Source: Methylobacterium gossipiicola
Lineage (GTDB): Bacteria > Pseudomonadota > Alphaproteobacteria > Rhizobiales > Beijerinckiaceae
Assembly: GCF_900113485.1 (NCBI RefSeq)
Contig: NZ_FOPM01000016.1
Location: forward strand, 1-64,000
Direction of reading: 5' to 3'
Length of the DNA stretch: 64,000 bases
A program made the translations under genes and the position numbers. Under the pieces are notes generated by a model that saw nothing but the letters and a program-made list of their open reading frames with translations, was not told where the DNA came from and searched no databases. This document shows, piece by piece, positions 1 through 8,250 of the stretch; the stretch's first letter is position 1, and every line of letters begins with the position of its first letter.

Positions 1-42
1 CGTTGAGCTTACCAGTACTAATCGCTCGATCGAACTTGATCG
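1..42 (+). rRNA. rrl: 23S ribosomal RNA, 3' end (partial)
   Basis: The window opens inside the last bases of a large-subunit rRNA. The string gttgagctt-accagtactaat matches the conserved 3' terminal helix region of bacterial 23S rRNA (E. coli has gttgagctaaccggtactaat). The end near base 42 is placed by counting the same distance beyond this motif as in E. coli and may be off by a few bases. A 5S gene follows on the same strand, so this is the tail of an rRNA operon reading rightward. Confidence 0.9.
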
Positions 43-214
43 CTCCCATGATCCATGTCCGTGATGTGATCCGGCAGCCGCATGGCTGGCGGAGCCACAC
101 TGGTCGGCAGCCGCTGCAAGCGGCTGCCGGTCAGCAAACGGTCGAAACAACAAAAGACCCCGCGACAGCTACGGCTGTCGGTCCGCTTGCCGAACACCCC
201 GATGTGCTGCGCCG
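43..214 (+). other. 23S-5S internal transcribed spacer
   Basis: This spacer of about 170 nt separates the 23S end from the 5S gene. It contains two clear hairpins: a perfect 11-bp stem with a 3-nt loop at 105-129 (arms cggcagccgct and agcggctgccg) and a 7-bp stem with loop tacg at 163-180. They are likely processing signals for the rRNA precursor. No tRNA is seen here. Confidence 0.75.
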
Positions 215-332
215 GTCTGGTGGTTTGAGCGGTGTGCCCAAAACCCGATCCCATCTCGAACTCGGCCGTTAAACGCACCAGCGCCCATGGTACTGTGTCT
301 CAAGACACGGGAGAGTCGGTCGCCGCCAGACC
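215..332 (+). rRNA. rrf: 5S ribosomal RNA
   Basis: The sequence has the alphaproteobacterial 5S signature. The 5' end gtctggtggtttgagcgg pairs with the 3' end ccgccagacc to form helix I. The internal block includes cccgatcccatctcgaactcggccgttaa, and the 3' half has ggtactgtgtctcaagac followed by gggagagtcggtcg. Ends are estimated from the terminal helix and may shift by 1-2 nt. Alphaproteobacterial operons often carry tRNA-fMet just after 5S, but none is present before the terminator. Confidence 0.93.
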
Positions 333-372
333 TGCACAGCACATCACAACAGTCCCTCCAAACGATCACACC

Positions 373-406
373 GAACAGGCCGCGCCCGAAAGGGCGCGGC
401 CTGTTC
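373..406 (+). terminator. rRNA operon terminator hairpin
   Basis: A perfect 15-bp GC-rich stem (gaacaggccgcgccc / gggcgcggcctgttc) is closed by a GAAA tetraloop. It lies 40 nt after 5S and is the obvious end of the rrn transcript, although no T-run follows. The next 268 nt, up to the response regulator at 675, show no gene that I can support. Confidence 0.85.
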
Positions 407-674
407 GCGTTCGCGTATCCCGTAAGACGCTCGAAGGGCCGAACCCTGCGCAGTGCCCGGGCGGAGAACCGGAAAACACATCGGGCACGCCCGAATCCGC
501 CAAATGATGAGCCCTCGGCAAACCTGGGGCGGGACCGCCTTACCAAACCTTCATGTCGTGGCCAGCCCGTGGTCAGCCTGCTTCCCCCATGGTCGTCCCG
601 TCGTCGAAGAGGGGAGGGGGCTGCCGATGGGATGGACTTCCCCGCCGCATCCGGAGACCGTATCGTCCGAAACT

Positions 675-1373
675 ATGCGTCTGCTCATCATCGAGGATGA
701 CCGCGAAGCGGCATCCTACTTGGCCAAGGCCTTCCGCGAGGCCGGTCATGTGCCCGACCTCGCCCATGACGGTCTCGACGGCTACGCCCTCGCCCGCGAA
801 GGCGATTACGACATGCTCATCGTCGACCGGATGTTGCCGAAGCTCGACGGGCTGTCGCTGATCCGTTCCCTGCGCGAACAGGAGGTGACGACGCCGGTTC
901 TCATCCTCTCGGCCCTGGGTCAGGTCGACGATCGGGTGAAGGGCCTGCGTGCCGGTGGCGACGATTACCTGCCCAAACCCTATGCCTTCTCGGAACTCCT
1001 CGCCCGCGCCGAGATCCTGGCGCGCCGCCGGACGGCGGCCGTCGGCACCTCGGAGGCGACGGCCTACCGCGTCGGCGACCTCGAACTCGACCGCCTGTCC
1101 CACCGGGTCACCCGCGCCGGCCAGGAGATCGTGCTGCAGCCGCGTGAGTTCCGCTTGCTCGAATACCTCATGCGTCATGCCGGTCAGGTGGTGACGCGGA
1201 CGATGCTCCTCGAACACGTCTGGGACTATCACTTCGATCCGCAGACCAACGTCATCGATGTGCACGTGTCGCGCCTGCGGGCCAAGATCGACAAGGATTT
1301 CGAGCGGCCCATTCTCCATACCATCCGGGGAGCCGGCTACGTCGTTCGCGCCGATGATCCCCGCGGCGCCTGA
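675..1373 (+). CDS. OmpR/PhoB-family response regulator
   Basis: A 232-aa two-component DNA-binding regulator. Residues 1-115 form a receiver domain with the acidic pocket E7-D8-D9, phosphoacceptor D51 (IVDRMLP) and K101 (LPKPYAF). Residues 135-228 form the winged-helix trans_reg_C domain, ending in the usual HTIRGAGYVV. The frame is open further upstream, but ATG 675 gives the canonical receiver start MRLLIIEDD, so it is preferred. The stop shares one base with the kinase start at 1373, so the two are translationally coupled and form a cognate pair. The stimulus and target genes cannot be read from sequence. glnE follows in the same operon. Confidence 0.93.
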   Translation: MRLLIIEDDREAASYLAKAFREAGHVPDLAHDGLDGYALAREGDYDMLIVDRMLPKLDGLSLIRSLREQEVTTPVLILSALGQVDDRVKGLRAGGDDYLPKPYAFSELLARAEILARRRTAAVGTSEATAYRVGDLELDRLSHRVTRAGQEIVLQPREFRLLEYLMRHAGQVVTRTMLLEHVWDYHFDPQTNVIDVHVSRLRAKIDKDFERPILHTIRGAGYVVRADDPRGA

Positions 1374-2797
1374 TGCCGAGTGAACCCCACGCGGTTCCGA
1401 TCCGCGCCAAGCTCAGCAATCTCTTTCGGACGACGGCGTTCAAGCTCTCGTTCGCCTACCTGCTGATCTTCACAACCTTCGCGTTCCTGGCCCTCGGCTA
1501 CGTCGCCTGGAACGCCAACCGCGTGCTCGACGACCAGATGGTGTCGACCATCGAGGCCGAGATCAATGGCCTGTCCGAGCAGTACAAGACCGGCGGCCTC
1601 CGCCGCCTCATTTCCGTCGTCGAGCGCCGGGCCGGCGAGCCCGGCGCATCGCTCTACCTCGTCACCACGGCGGCGGGCGAGCATGTGGTCGGCAATGTCG
1701 GCGCCTTGCCGGCTGGGGTGCTCGCCGATCCGGGGCAGATTGAAGCGGCTTATGCCCGGAGCGGATCGCACAATCTCGATCATCGCGCCATCATGCGGAT
1801 CTTCACCTTGCCGGGCGGGTTCCGCCTCGTGGTCGGCCGAGATGTGGAGGAACGCGATCGCCTGCGCTCGATCATCGGCCGGACGTTCGGGACCTCGTTG
1901 CTGTTCGTGATCCTACTCGGTGTCGTCGGCGGCTGGTTCGTTGCGAGTCGGGTGCTGAAGCGGGTCGACGACATGACGGAAACCGCCCGGCGGATCAGGG
2001 CCGGCGACCTCGACGGACGCCTGGCGGTGGCGGGAAACGGGGACGAGCTCGATCGCCTTGCGCAGAATCTCAACGAGATGCTGGAGCGGATCGGGGAGTT
2101 GATGCGCGGGTTGCGCGAGGTCTCCGACAACATCGCGCACGACCTCAAGACGCCGCTTACCCGCTTGCGGAACCGCGCCGATGCGGCCGTGCGTTCGGCC
2201 GAGGGCCCAGAGGCCCTGCGCCTTGCTTTGGAGGGCGTCATCGAAGAGAGCGACGGCCTGATCCGGGTGTTCAACGCCCTCCTGACGATCGCCCGCCTGG
2301 AAGGGGTCGCGGCCCGCGACATCATGGCGGAATTCGATGTCGGGGCGACGGCGCGCGAGGTCGGCGAACTCTACGAAGCCGTGGCGGCCGATGAAGGTCT
2401 GTCCCTCGAGATCGTCACCGCGGGCGATCTGCGGTTGATCGGAAGCCGCGAACTCATCGGTCAGGCCCTGGCCAATCTCGTCGACAACGCGGTGAAATAC
2501 GGGGCGTTGAACCGGCAGGCCGGGACCATTCGGGTCCTGGCCGAGCGTGTCGGCGGGACGATCCGCCTGACAGTTGCCGACCATGGTCCGGGCATTCCCG
2601 AGGACGCGCGGGGACGTGTTCTCGACCGTTTCGTCCGCCTCGAGGATTCGCGCTCGCGGCCGGGCTTCGGGCTCGGGCTGAGCCTCGTCGCCGCCATCGT
2701 GCGACTCCATCAGGGAGCCCTGACCCTCGCGGACAATGCCCCCGGCCTCGCCGTCGTGGTAACCCTTCCCGCCGTCGCCGTGGGAGAGCCCGCATGA
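1373..2797 (+). CDS. Membrane sensor histidine kinase (HAMP-HisKA-HATPase)
   Basis: A 474-aa sensor kinase, partner of the preceding regulator. It has transmembrane segment 1 at about 24-46, a periplasmic sensor region of roughly 125 residues, transmembrane segment 2 at about 174-192, a HAMP linker to about 245, and a dimerisation domain with phosphoacceptor H256 in SDNIAHDLKTPLTRLR. The C-terminal ATPase domain has the N box NLVDNAVKYG, the G1 box DHGPGIP and a G2 box with GFGLGLSLV. The layout resembles the EnvZ/QseC/TctE class. The start overlaps the regulator by one base and the end overlaps glnE by four, so all three are expected to be co-translated. Confidence 0.93.
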   Translation: MPSEPHAVPIRAKLSNLFRTTAFKLSFAYLLIFTTFAFLALGYVAWNANRVLDDQMVSTIEAEINGLSEQYKTGGLRRLISVVERRAGEPGASLYLVTTAAGEHVVGNVGALPAGVLADPGQIEAAYARSGSHNLDHRAIMRIFTLPGGFRLVVGRDVEERDRLRSIIGRTFGTSLLFVILLGVVGGWFVASRVLKRVDDMTETARRIRAGDLDGRLAVAGNGDELDRLAQNLNEMLERIGELMRGLREVSDNIAHDLKTPLTRLRNRADAAVRSAEGPEALRLALEGVIEESDGLIRVFNALLTIARLEGVAARDIMAEFDVGATAREVGELYEAVAADEGLSLEIVTAGDLRLIGSRELIGQALANLVDNAVKYGALNRQAGTIRVLAERVGGTIRLTVADHGPGIPEDARGRVLDRFVRLEDSRSRPGFGLGLSLVAAIVRLHQGALTLADNAPGLAVVVTLPAVAVGEPA

Positions 2798-5694
2798 CCG
2801 AGACCGTCAGCCTTCGCGAACGCCTCCGGCGGGCGCCGCCCCTCGGCGATCCGGAAGCCGCGGCCCGCCGCCTCGCCGATATCGAGGCGGCATTTCCCAC
2901 GGGCTTCCTCGATCCATCCCTGCGGCGCCTCCTTCTCGCGCTGGCGGAACATTCTCCGTTTCTTTGGCCCATCGTGGCCCGCGACCCTGCGCGATTCGTC
3001 GAACTCGTTTCCCGGTCGCCCGAGGTGGCGAACGCCGATCTCGTCGCCCGGCAGCGCGCGGCCGGTGGTCTCGGCGATCTCGCGGCCACCGGCCGCGCCC
3101 TCCGGCTGAACCGTGCCGAGCACGCGTTGCTCGTGGCCCTGGCCGATCTCGGCGGCCTCTGGCCCCTCGCCACGGTGACGGCGGCGCTCTCCGATTTCGC
3201 CGATGCCTCCGTGCAGGCCGCCGCCGACGCACTCCTGGCCGAGGCGGCGGCCCTCGGGCGATTCCGCCCCGCCGATCCGGGCGATCTCCAAACCGGCTCC
3301 GGTCTCGTGATCCTGGCTCTCGGCAAGCACGGCGCGGGGGAGCTGAACTATTCCAGCGACATCGACCTCGTGGTGTTCTTCGATCCCGCCCTCGCGCCCC
3401 TGAAGGAGGGGCTGGCGGCGGGGCCGTTCTTCGCCAAGCTGGCCCAGGGCATCGCCCGGCTGCTGCAGGAGCGGACGGCCGACGGCTACGTGCACCGGGT
3501 CGACTACCGCCTGCGGCCGGACCCCGGCTCGACGCCCACGGCCGTGTCGCTCAATGCCGCTTATTCGTACTACGAAAATCTCGGTCAGAACTGGGAGCGG
3601 GCGGCCTACATCAAGGCGCGGCCCATCGCCGGCGACCGCGCGGTGGGCCAACGCTTCCTCGACGATCTGCGTCCCTTCGTGTGGCGCAAATACTTCGATT
3701 TCGCTTCCATCGCCGATGTGCATGCCATGAAGCGGCAGATCCATGCCGTGCGCGGCCACGATACCTTGGCGGTCGCCGGGCACGACATCAAGCTCGGGCG
3801 CGGCGGCATCCGCGAGATCGAGTTCTTCGTCCAGACCCAGCAACTCGTCTTCGGCGGACGCCGTCCGGCCCTGCGCGGACGCCGTACGGTGGAGATGCTC
3901 AGCGCCCTCGCGGACGAGGGCTGGATCGACGCGACGGCGCGGGACGAGTTGGCGCAAGCCTACGATTTTCTGCGCACCATCGAGCATCGTATCCAGATGG
4001 TGCGCGACGAGCAGACCCAGCGCCTGCCCACCGAGCCGGCGGAACTCGAAGGCTTCGCGCGTTTTGCCGGCTTCGCGACCCTGGGGGATTTCGGAGCGGC
4101 GCTCCTGCGACAGGCCCGCCGGGTCCAGGCGCATTACGCCCTGCTGTTCGAGGCGGAGCCCGACCTGTCGGTGGCGGTGGGCGACCTCGTCTTCAGCGGG
4201 ACCGGCGACGATCCCGCCACCCTCGCGACCCTGCGGACCCTCGGATTCCGCGAGCCCGAACGGGCCGTCGAGACGGTGCGGGGCTGGCATTTCGGGCGCC
4301 GTCCGGCCGTGCGCACCGCTCGCGCCCGCGAGGTTCTCACCGAACTCGTGCCGGCCCTGATGCAGGCGTTGGGTGGCACGGCCGATCCCGATGCCGCCCT
4401 CGAGACCCTCGACCGGGCGTTCACCCGGATGCCGGCCGCCCTCGAACTTCTCACCATCCTGCGCTCCAACGAGCGCCTGCGCCTGCTCTTCGCCGATCTC
4501 CTCGGCACGGCGCCGCGCCTCGCCGAGACCGTTTCGTTCAGTCCGCATGTGCTCGATGCCGTACTGGAGCCGGATTTCGCCGCCCCGCCCCCCGAACCCG
4601 GCGGCATCGCCGCGCATTTTCAGGCCCTGCTCGGGCGTCCCTCCGGCCACGAGGATTTTCTCGACCGCAGCCGCGATGCCGCCCGGCATTTGCGTTTCCT
4701 CACGGGCGCGCGCCTGCTCTCCGGCATCCTGGCGCCTGCCGAGGCGGGCCGGGCCTATTCGACCCTCGCCGATACGGTGGTGGCGGCCGCCACCGAGGAG
4801 GTGTCGCGGGCGTTCTTCGCGGAGCATGGGGCGGTCCCGGGCGGACGCCTCGTGGTTCTGGGGATGGGACGCCTCGGCTCGTATCAGCTCACGGCCGAAT
4901 CCGACCTCGACCTTGTCGTGGTGTACGATTTCGATCCCCAGGACCGCAGGAGTGTCGGGCCGCGTCCCCTCGATGCGGCCGTGGCCTATAACCGCCTGAC
5001 CCAGCGCCTCGTCGCCGCCCTCACGGTACCGACCCGACGCGGCCACCTCTACGAGGTCGATCTGCGCCTGCGGCCCGGCGGCGGGCAGGGGCCGGTGGCG
5101 GTGCAACTGCGCGGCGTCCGGGCCTATTACGAGACCGAGGCCGAACTCTGGGAGCATATGGCCCTGACCCGCGCCCGCGTGATCGCGGGCGACGCCGACC
5201 TCGGCGCCGAGGTGCTCGACATCGTCCGGGCCGTCGTGACCCGGCCGCGTGAAGCGTCCACGGTGTATGATGCCGTGCGGGCCATGCGGACGCTGGTGGC
5301 CGAGTCGAAGGGCGATGCCGGTCCCCTCGACCTCAAGCTCGCGCCCGGCGGCCTCCTCGACCTCGATTTCCTGGCGCAGGCCCTCGTCCTCGCGCAGGGG
5401 GCCCGTTTCCCGGATCTCTTGGGGCTTCCGGCACCGGAGGTTCTGGCGCGGGCGAGCGGGTATGGGCTCTTGACCCACGACGAGGGCGAGCGCCTGGGCA
5501 GTGCCTATCGCCAGTTCGACGACGTGCTGCAGTGGCAACGGCTGATGGTGGCGGGGGAGCCGGCCCAGGCTTCGACCGTGGCCCTGACCCGTCTCGCCGT
5601 GGCCCTGGGTATGCCGGATGCGACCCATCTGAGGGTGCGCCTCGACGAACACCGGGCCGAAGTGCGCAGCCTGTTCGACCGGCTGCTCGCCTGA
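2794..5694 (+). CDS. glnE: Bifunctional glutamine synthetase adenylyltransferase/adenylyl-removing enzyme
   Basis: GlnE adds and removes AMP on glutamine synthetase in response to PII and glutamine, setting ammonia assimilation activity. The protein is 966 aa, normal for the family, with two nucleotidyltransferase domains each followed by a regulatory domain. The N-terminal (adenylyl-removing) site has GKHGAGELNYSSDIDLVVFF with D189 and D191. The C-terminal (adenylylating) site has GMGRLGSYQLTAESDLDLVV with D704 and D706. ATG 2794 overlaps the upstream kinase stop (ATGA), which places nitrogen control in the same translational unit as a membrane two-component system. Family assignment is secure; the regulatory link to the kinase is inference. 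Confidence 0.96.
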   Translation: MTETVSLRERLRRAPPLGDPEAAARRLADIEAAFPTGFLDPSLRRLLLALAEHSPFLWPIVARDPARFVELVSRSPEVANADLVARQRAAGGLGDLAATGRALRLNRAEHALLVALADLGGLWPLATVTAALSDFADASVQAAADALLAEAAALGRFRPADPGDLQTGSGLVILALGKHGAGELNYSSDIDLVVFFDPALAPLKEGLAAGPFFAKLAQGIARLLQERTADGYVHRVDYRLRPDPGSTPTAVSLNAAYSYYENLGQNWERAAYIKARPIAGDRAVGQRFLDDLRPFVWRKYFDFASIADVHAMKRQIHAVRGHDTLAVAGHDIKLGRGGIREIEFFVQTQQLVFGGRRPALRGRRTVEMLSALADEGWIDATARDELAQAYDFLRTIEHRIQMVRDEQTQRLPTEPAELEGFARFAGFATLGDFGAALLRQARRVQAHYALLFEAEPDLSVAVGDLVFSGTGDDPATLATLRTLGFREPERAVETVRGWHFGRRPAVRTARAREVLTELVPALMQALGGTADPDAALETLDRAFTRMPAALELLTILRSNERLRLLFADLLGTAPRLAETVSFSPHVLDAVLEPDFAAPPPEPGGIAAHFQALLGRPSGHEDFLDRSRDAARHLRFLTGARLLSGILAPAEAGRAYSTLADTVVAAATEEVSRAFFAEHGAVPGGRLVVLGMGRLGSYQLTAESDLDLVVVYDFDPQDRRSVGPRPLDAAVAYNRLTQRLVAALTVPTRRGHLYEVDLRLRPGGGQGPVAVQLRGVRAYYETEAELWEHMALTRARVIAGDADLGAEVLDIVRAVVTRPREASTVYDAVRAMRTLVAESKGDAGPLDLKLAPGGLLDLDFLAQALVLAQGARFPDLLGLPAPEVLARASGYGLLTHDEGERLGSAYRQFDDVLQWQRLMVAGEPAQASTVALTRLAVALGMPDATHLRVRLDEHRAEVRSLFDRLLA

Positions 5695-5703
5695 CCGGAG
5701 CGT

Positions 5704-8073
5704 TTATGCGAGGGCCGAGTCCATCCGGGAGCCGCGCGGCGCGGCCACGGCTGGAAGCGCGGCGATCGCTGTCTGCGATGCCTCGATGGCGGCGTCGCGC
5801 AAGCGCTCCGGGGTCGGGGCCGGGAGGCGGACGAGGACGATGGTACCCAAGCCTTCCTGCGAGCGCAGGCGCAGGGAGCCGCCATGCAATTCGGCCATGG
5901 AGCGGGCGATGGCGAGGCCGAGACCCGAGCCCTGATAGGTGCGGGTGAGGTTGGTCTCCACCTGCTGAAACGGGGTTCCGAGACGCCGCAGAGCCGCTTT
6001 TGGAATGCCGATGCCCGAATCTTCGATGAAGATGTTCACCGAATCCCCCGAGGGCCGGGCCTTCACGATGATCCGGCCGTCACCTTCGGGCGTAAATTTC
6101 ACGGCATTCTGGAGGAGGTTGAGGAGGATCTGGTGCAGCGCGCGCTCGTCGACCATCAGGCTGAGACCCGCGACGAGGTCGACCTGGATCGTCTGAGCCT
6201 TGGCCCGGGCCGGCTCGGCGACAAGCTTCAGGGCCGCCTCGATGGCCGCCGGCAGGGCGATCTCGCGGCGCACGAGCTTCACGCGATGGGATTCGATCCG
6301 CGACATGTTCAGGATGTCGTCGATGACCGACAGGAGGTAGTGGCCGCTCGTGCGGATGTCCTGACAATACTCGGTGTAGCGGGGTGAGCCGAGGGCGCCG
6401 TAGACACCCGTTTGCATGAGTTCGGCAAAGCCCATGATGGCGTTGAGGGGCGTGCGCAACTCGTGGCTCATGTTGGCCAGGAATTCGGACTTGGCCTGGT
6501 TGGCCGTCTCGGCCTGGGCCTTCTGATCGAGGTAGCGCTCGGCGAGGTCCGCGAGCTGCTGGGTCTGGAGTTCCAGGGTCCGGCGCGAGCGCTTCAGATC
6601 CCTGACCGTGGCGATGAGCTCGCGCTCGGATGCCACGAGTTGCTCCTGATGACGTTTGAGGCTCGTGATGTCGGTGCCGACGGAGACGTAGCCGCCGTCC
6701 TTGGTCCGCCGCTCGCTGATCTGTAGCCAGCGCCCGTCCGTGAGTTCGGCCTCGAAGGTCCGGGCGGTGGCGCCCGCATGTTCCAGTTCGCGCATCTCGC
6801 GGCGGATCGAGGGGAGAACACCGCGCCCCATGATCTCGGCGTAGCGCCGCCCCGGCACCGCCACGTCCGGACCGAGGGCGTGAAGGTCGCGGAATTTCGA
6901 GTTGCATAGGACGAGGCGATTGCTCGTATCCCACAGGACGAACGCTTCCGAGATCGCCTCGACGGCGTCGCGCAGGCGCATGTCCGCCGTCGCGTTGAGT
7001 TCGGCCAGGGTTCGCTGCTCGGTGACGTCGAGGGCGATGCCCACGAGGTGGCGCCCCCCCATCACCGTATCGGTGACGATCTCGGCCCGCATCCGCATCC
7101 ACAGCCAGACGCCGGAGGCCGACCGGATGCGGAATTCGTGATCCACGGTGGATTGGCTGGCGGCGAGGTGACGGGCGAGGCTGTAGAGATCGCCGTCGTC
7201 GGGATGCACGAGGGCGTTGACGTCGCCGAAGGACAGGAACTCACGTTCCCGACGATAGCCCAGCAGGGCGTACATGGAATCCGACCAGTAGATCCGGCCG
7301 CGGGGAATATCCCAATCCCACAGGCCGCAGCGCCCGCGGCCCAGCGCCGTATCGAGGCGCTGCTTTATCTGTTCGCAGACCCGATCGACGGCATAGGCCC
7401 GACGGGTTTGGAGGACGTAGGCGATGCCGGTGCCGATGATGACGAGGGCGGCGGCACTCAGCAGGATGACGTGGTTGCGCGTCTGCGCCGTCCAGGCGGC
7501 GGTGACCGCTGCCAGGGACTGCAGCACAACGACCTGACCTTGCGCGCCCGGCAGGCTGCGCAGGGCGGCGAGGGCTGGGCTGCCATCGGCCAGCGTGATG
7601 GCCATCACACCGGCCCGCTCGCGCAGGATGACGAGGGCCTGCAGATCGCCGATCTCGCCGAGGTTCATGCGCTCGCCGCTCAACGGGGGCGTGGACGCCA
7701 CGATGGTGCTGTCCGCATCGAGGACGAGGATCTGGCGGCGGTCCATTATCCCGGAATGGGGAAGAAGGCCCGCCAGCCGGTCCTTGAGTTCGCCCTGTGT
7801 CGCCGCGCCCTGGCCGATGGCGGCGGCCACGAGCCGAGCCATGGCCTCGATATCGGTGGCCGCGTGCCGGATCGATTCCTGGCGCTGCGTGCTCAGGTGT
7901 AAGCCTTCCACCGTCGCAAGGCAGACAAGGAAGGCGGTGAGCAGGGCCGGCAAGGCCACGCGCAGCCACGTTTCCGCCCGCACGAAACGGATGTGCGTGG
8001 GGGTCTGCGGACGGTGAATGCCGAGAATCGTATCCGCACGCGCGGAGAGGGAAGCGGAATCCGCCTCCAGCAT
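5704..8073 (-). CDS. PleC/PdhS-like multi-PAS sensor histidine kinase
   Basis: A membrane kinase with transmembrane helices at about 36-57 and 201-221 enclosing an extracytoplasmic sensor region, then PAS-type modules, a coiled coil, and a HisKA domain with H537 in [19 protein letters not shown]. The stretch after the histidine ([34 protein letters not shown]) is typical of the PleC/DivJ/PdhS kinases that act on DivK in the alphaproteobacterial cell cycle. The ATPase domain is complete ([23 protein letters not shown]) and there is no receiver domain. I prefer ATG 8073 because GGAG lies 7 nt upstream; an in-frame ATG at 8142 would add 23 residues. It converges tail to tail with glnE, 9 nt apart. 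Whether it is PleC itself cannot be settled here. Confidence 0.85.
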   Translation of the reverse strand: MLEADSASLSARADTILGIHRPQTPTHIRFVRAETWLRVALPALLTAFLVCLATVEGLHLSTQRQESIRHAATDIEAMARLVAAAIGQGAATQGELKDRLAGLLPHSGIMDRRQILVLDADSTIVASTPPLSGERMNLGEIGDLQALVILRERAGVMAITLADGSPALAALRSLPGAQGQVVVLQSLAAVTAAWTAQTRNHVILLSAAALVIIGTGIAYVLQTRRAYAVDRVCEQIKQRLDTALGRGRCGLWDWDIPRGRIYWSDSMYALLGYRREREFLSFGDVNALVHPDDGDLYSLARHLAASQSTVDHEFRIRSASGVWLWMRMRAEIVTDTVMGGRHLVGIALDVTEQRTLAELNATADMRLRDAVEAISEAFVLWDTSNRLVLCNSKFRDLHALGPDVAVPGRRYAEIMGRGVLPSIRREMRELEHAGATARTFEAELTDGRWLQISERRTKDGGYVSVGTDITSLKRHQEQLVASERELIATVRDLKRSRRTLELQTQQLADLAERYLDQKAQAETANQAKSEFLANMSHELRTPLNAIMGFAELMQTGVYGALGSPRYTEYCQDIRTSGHYLLSVIDDILNMSRIESHRVKLVRREIALPAAIEAALKLVAEPARAKAQTIQVDLVAGLSLMVDERALHQILLNLLQNAVKFTPEGDGRIIVKARPSGDSVNIFIEDSGIGIPKAALRRLGTPFQQVETNLTRTYQGSGLGLAIARSMAELHGGSLRLRSQEGLGTIVLVRLPAPTPERLRDAAIEASQTAIAALPAVAAPRGSRMDSALA

Positions 8074-8250
8074 GATGTCACTCCGCAACCAGGATGATTC
8101 GTCGCGGAGGCGCGGTCGTGCCGCGCTCCGACTCGTATTCATATCACCATTTTCAAGGGCGCGTTGTCCACGCCTTTTTGGCCCCCGACGGGCGGAAGAC
8201 GGCCCGGCTCACCCAGATCGGAAGGAGGCTTAGGGCGGGGATTCATACTG

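Noticed and set aside
2710..5652. 980-codon open frame antisense to glnE
   Set aside because: It mirrors glnE almost exactly, is rich in Arg, Gly, His and Glu, and has no recognisable motif. In DNA with GC-rich third positions the antisense frame lacks stops by default, whereas glnE has both catalytic motifs.
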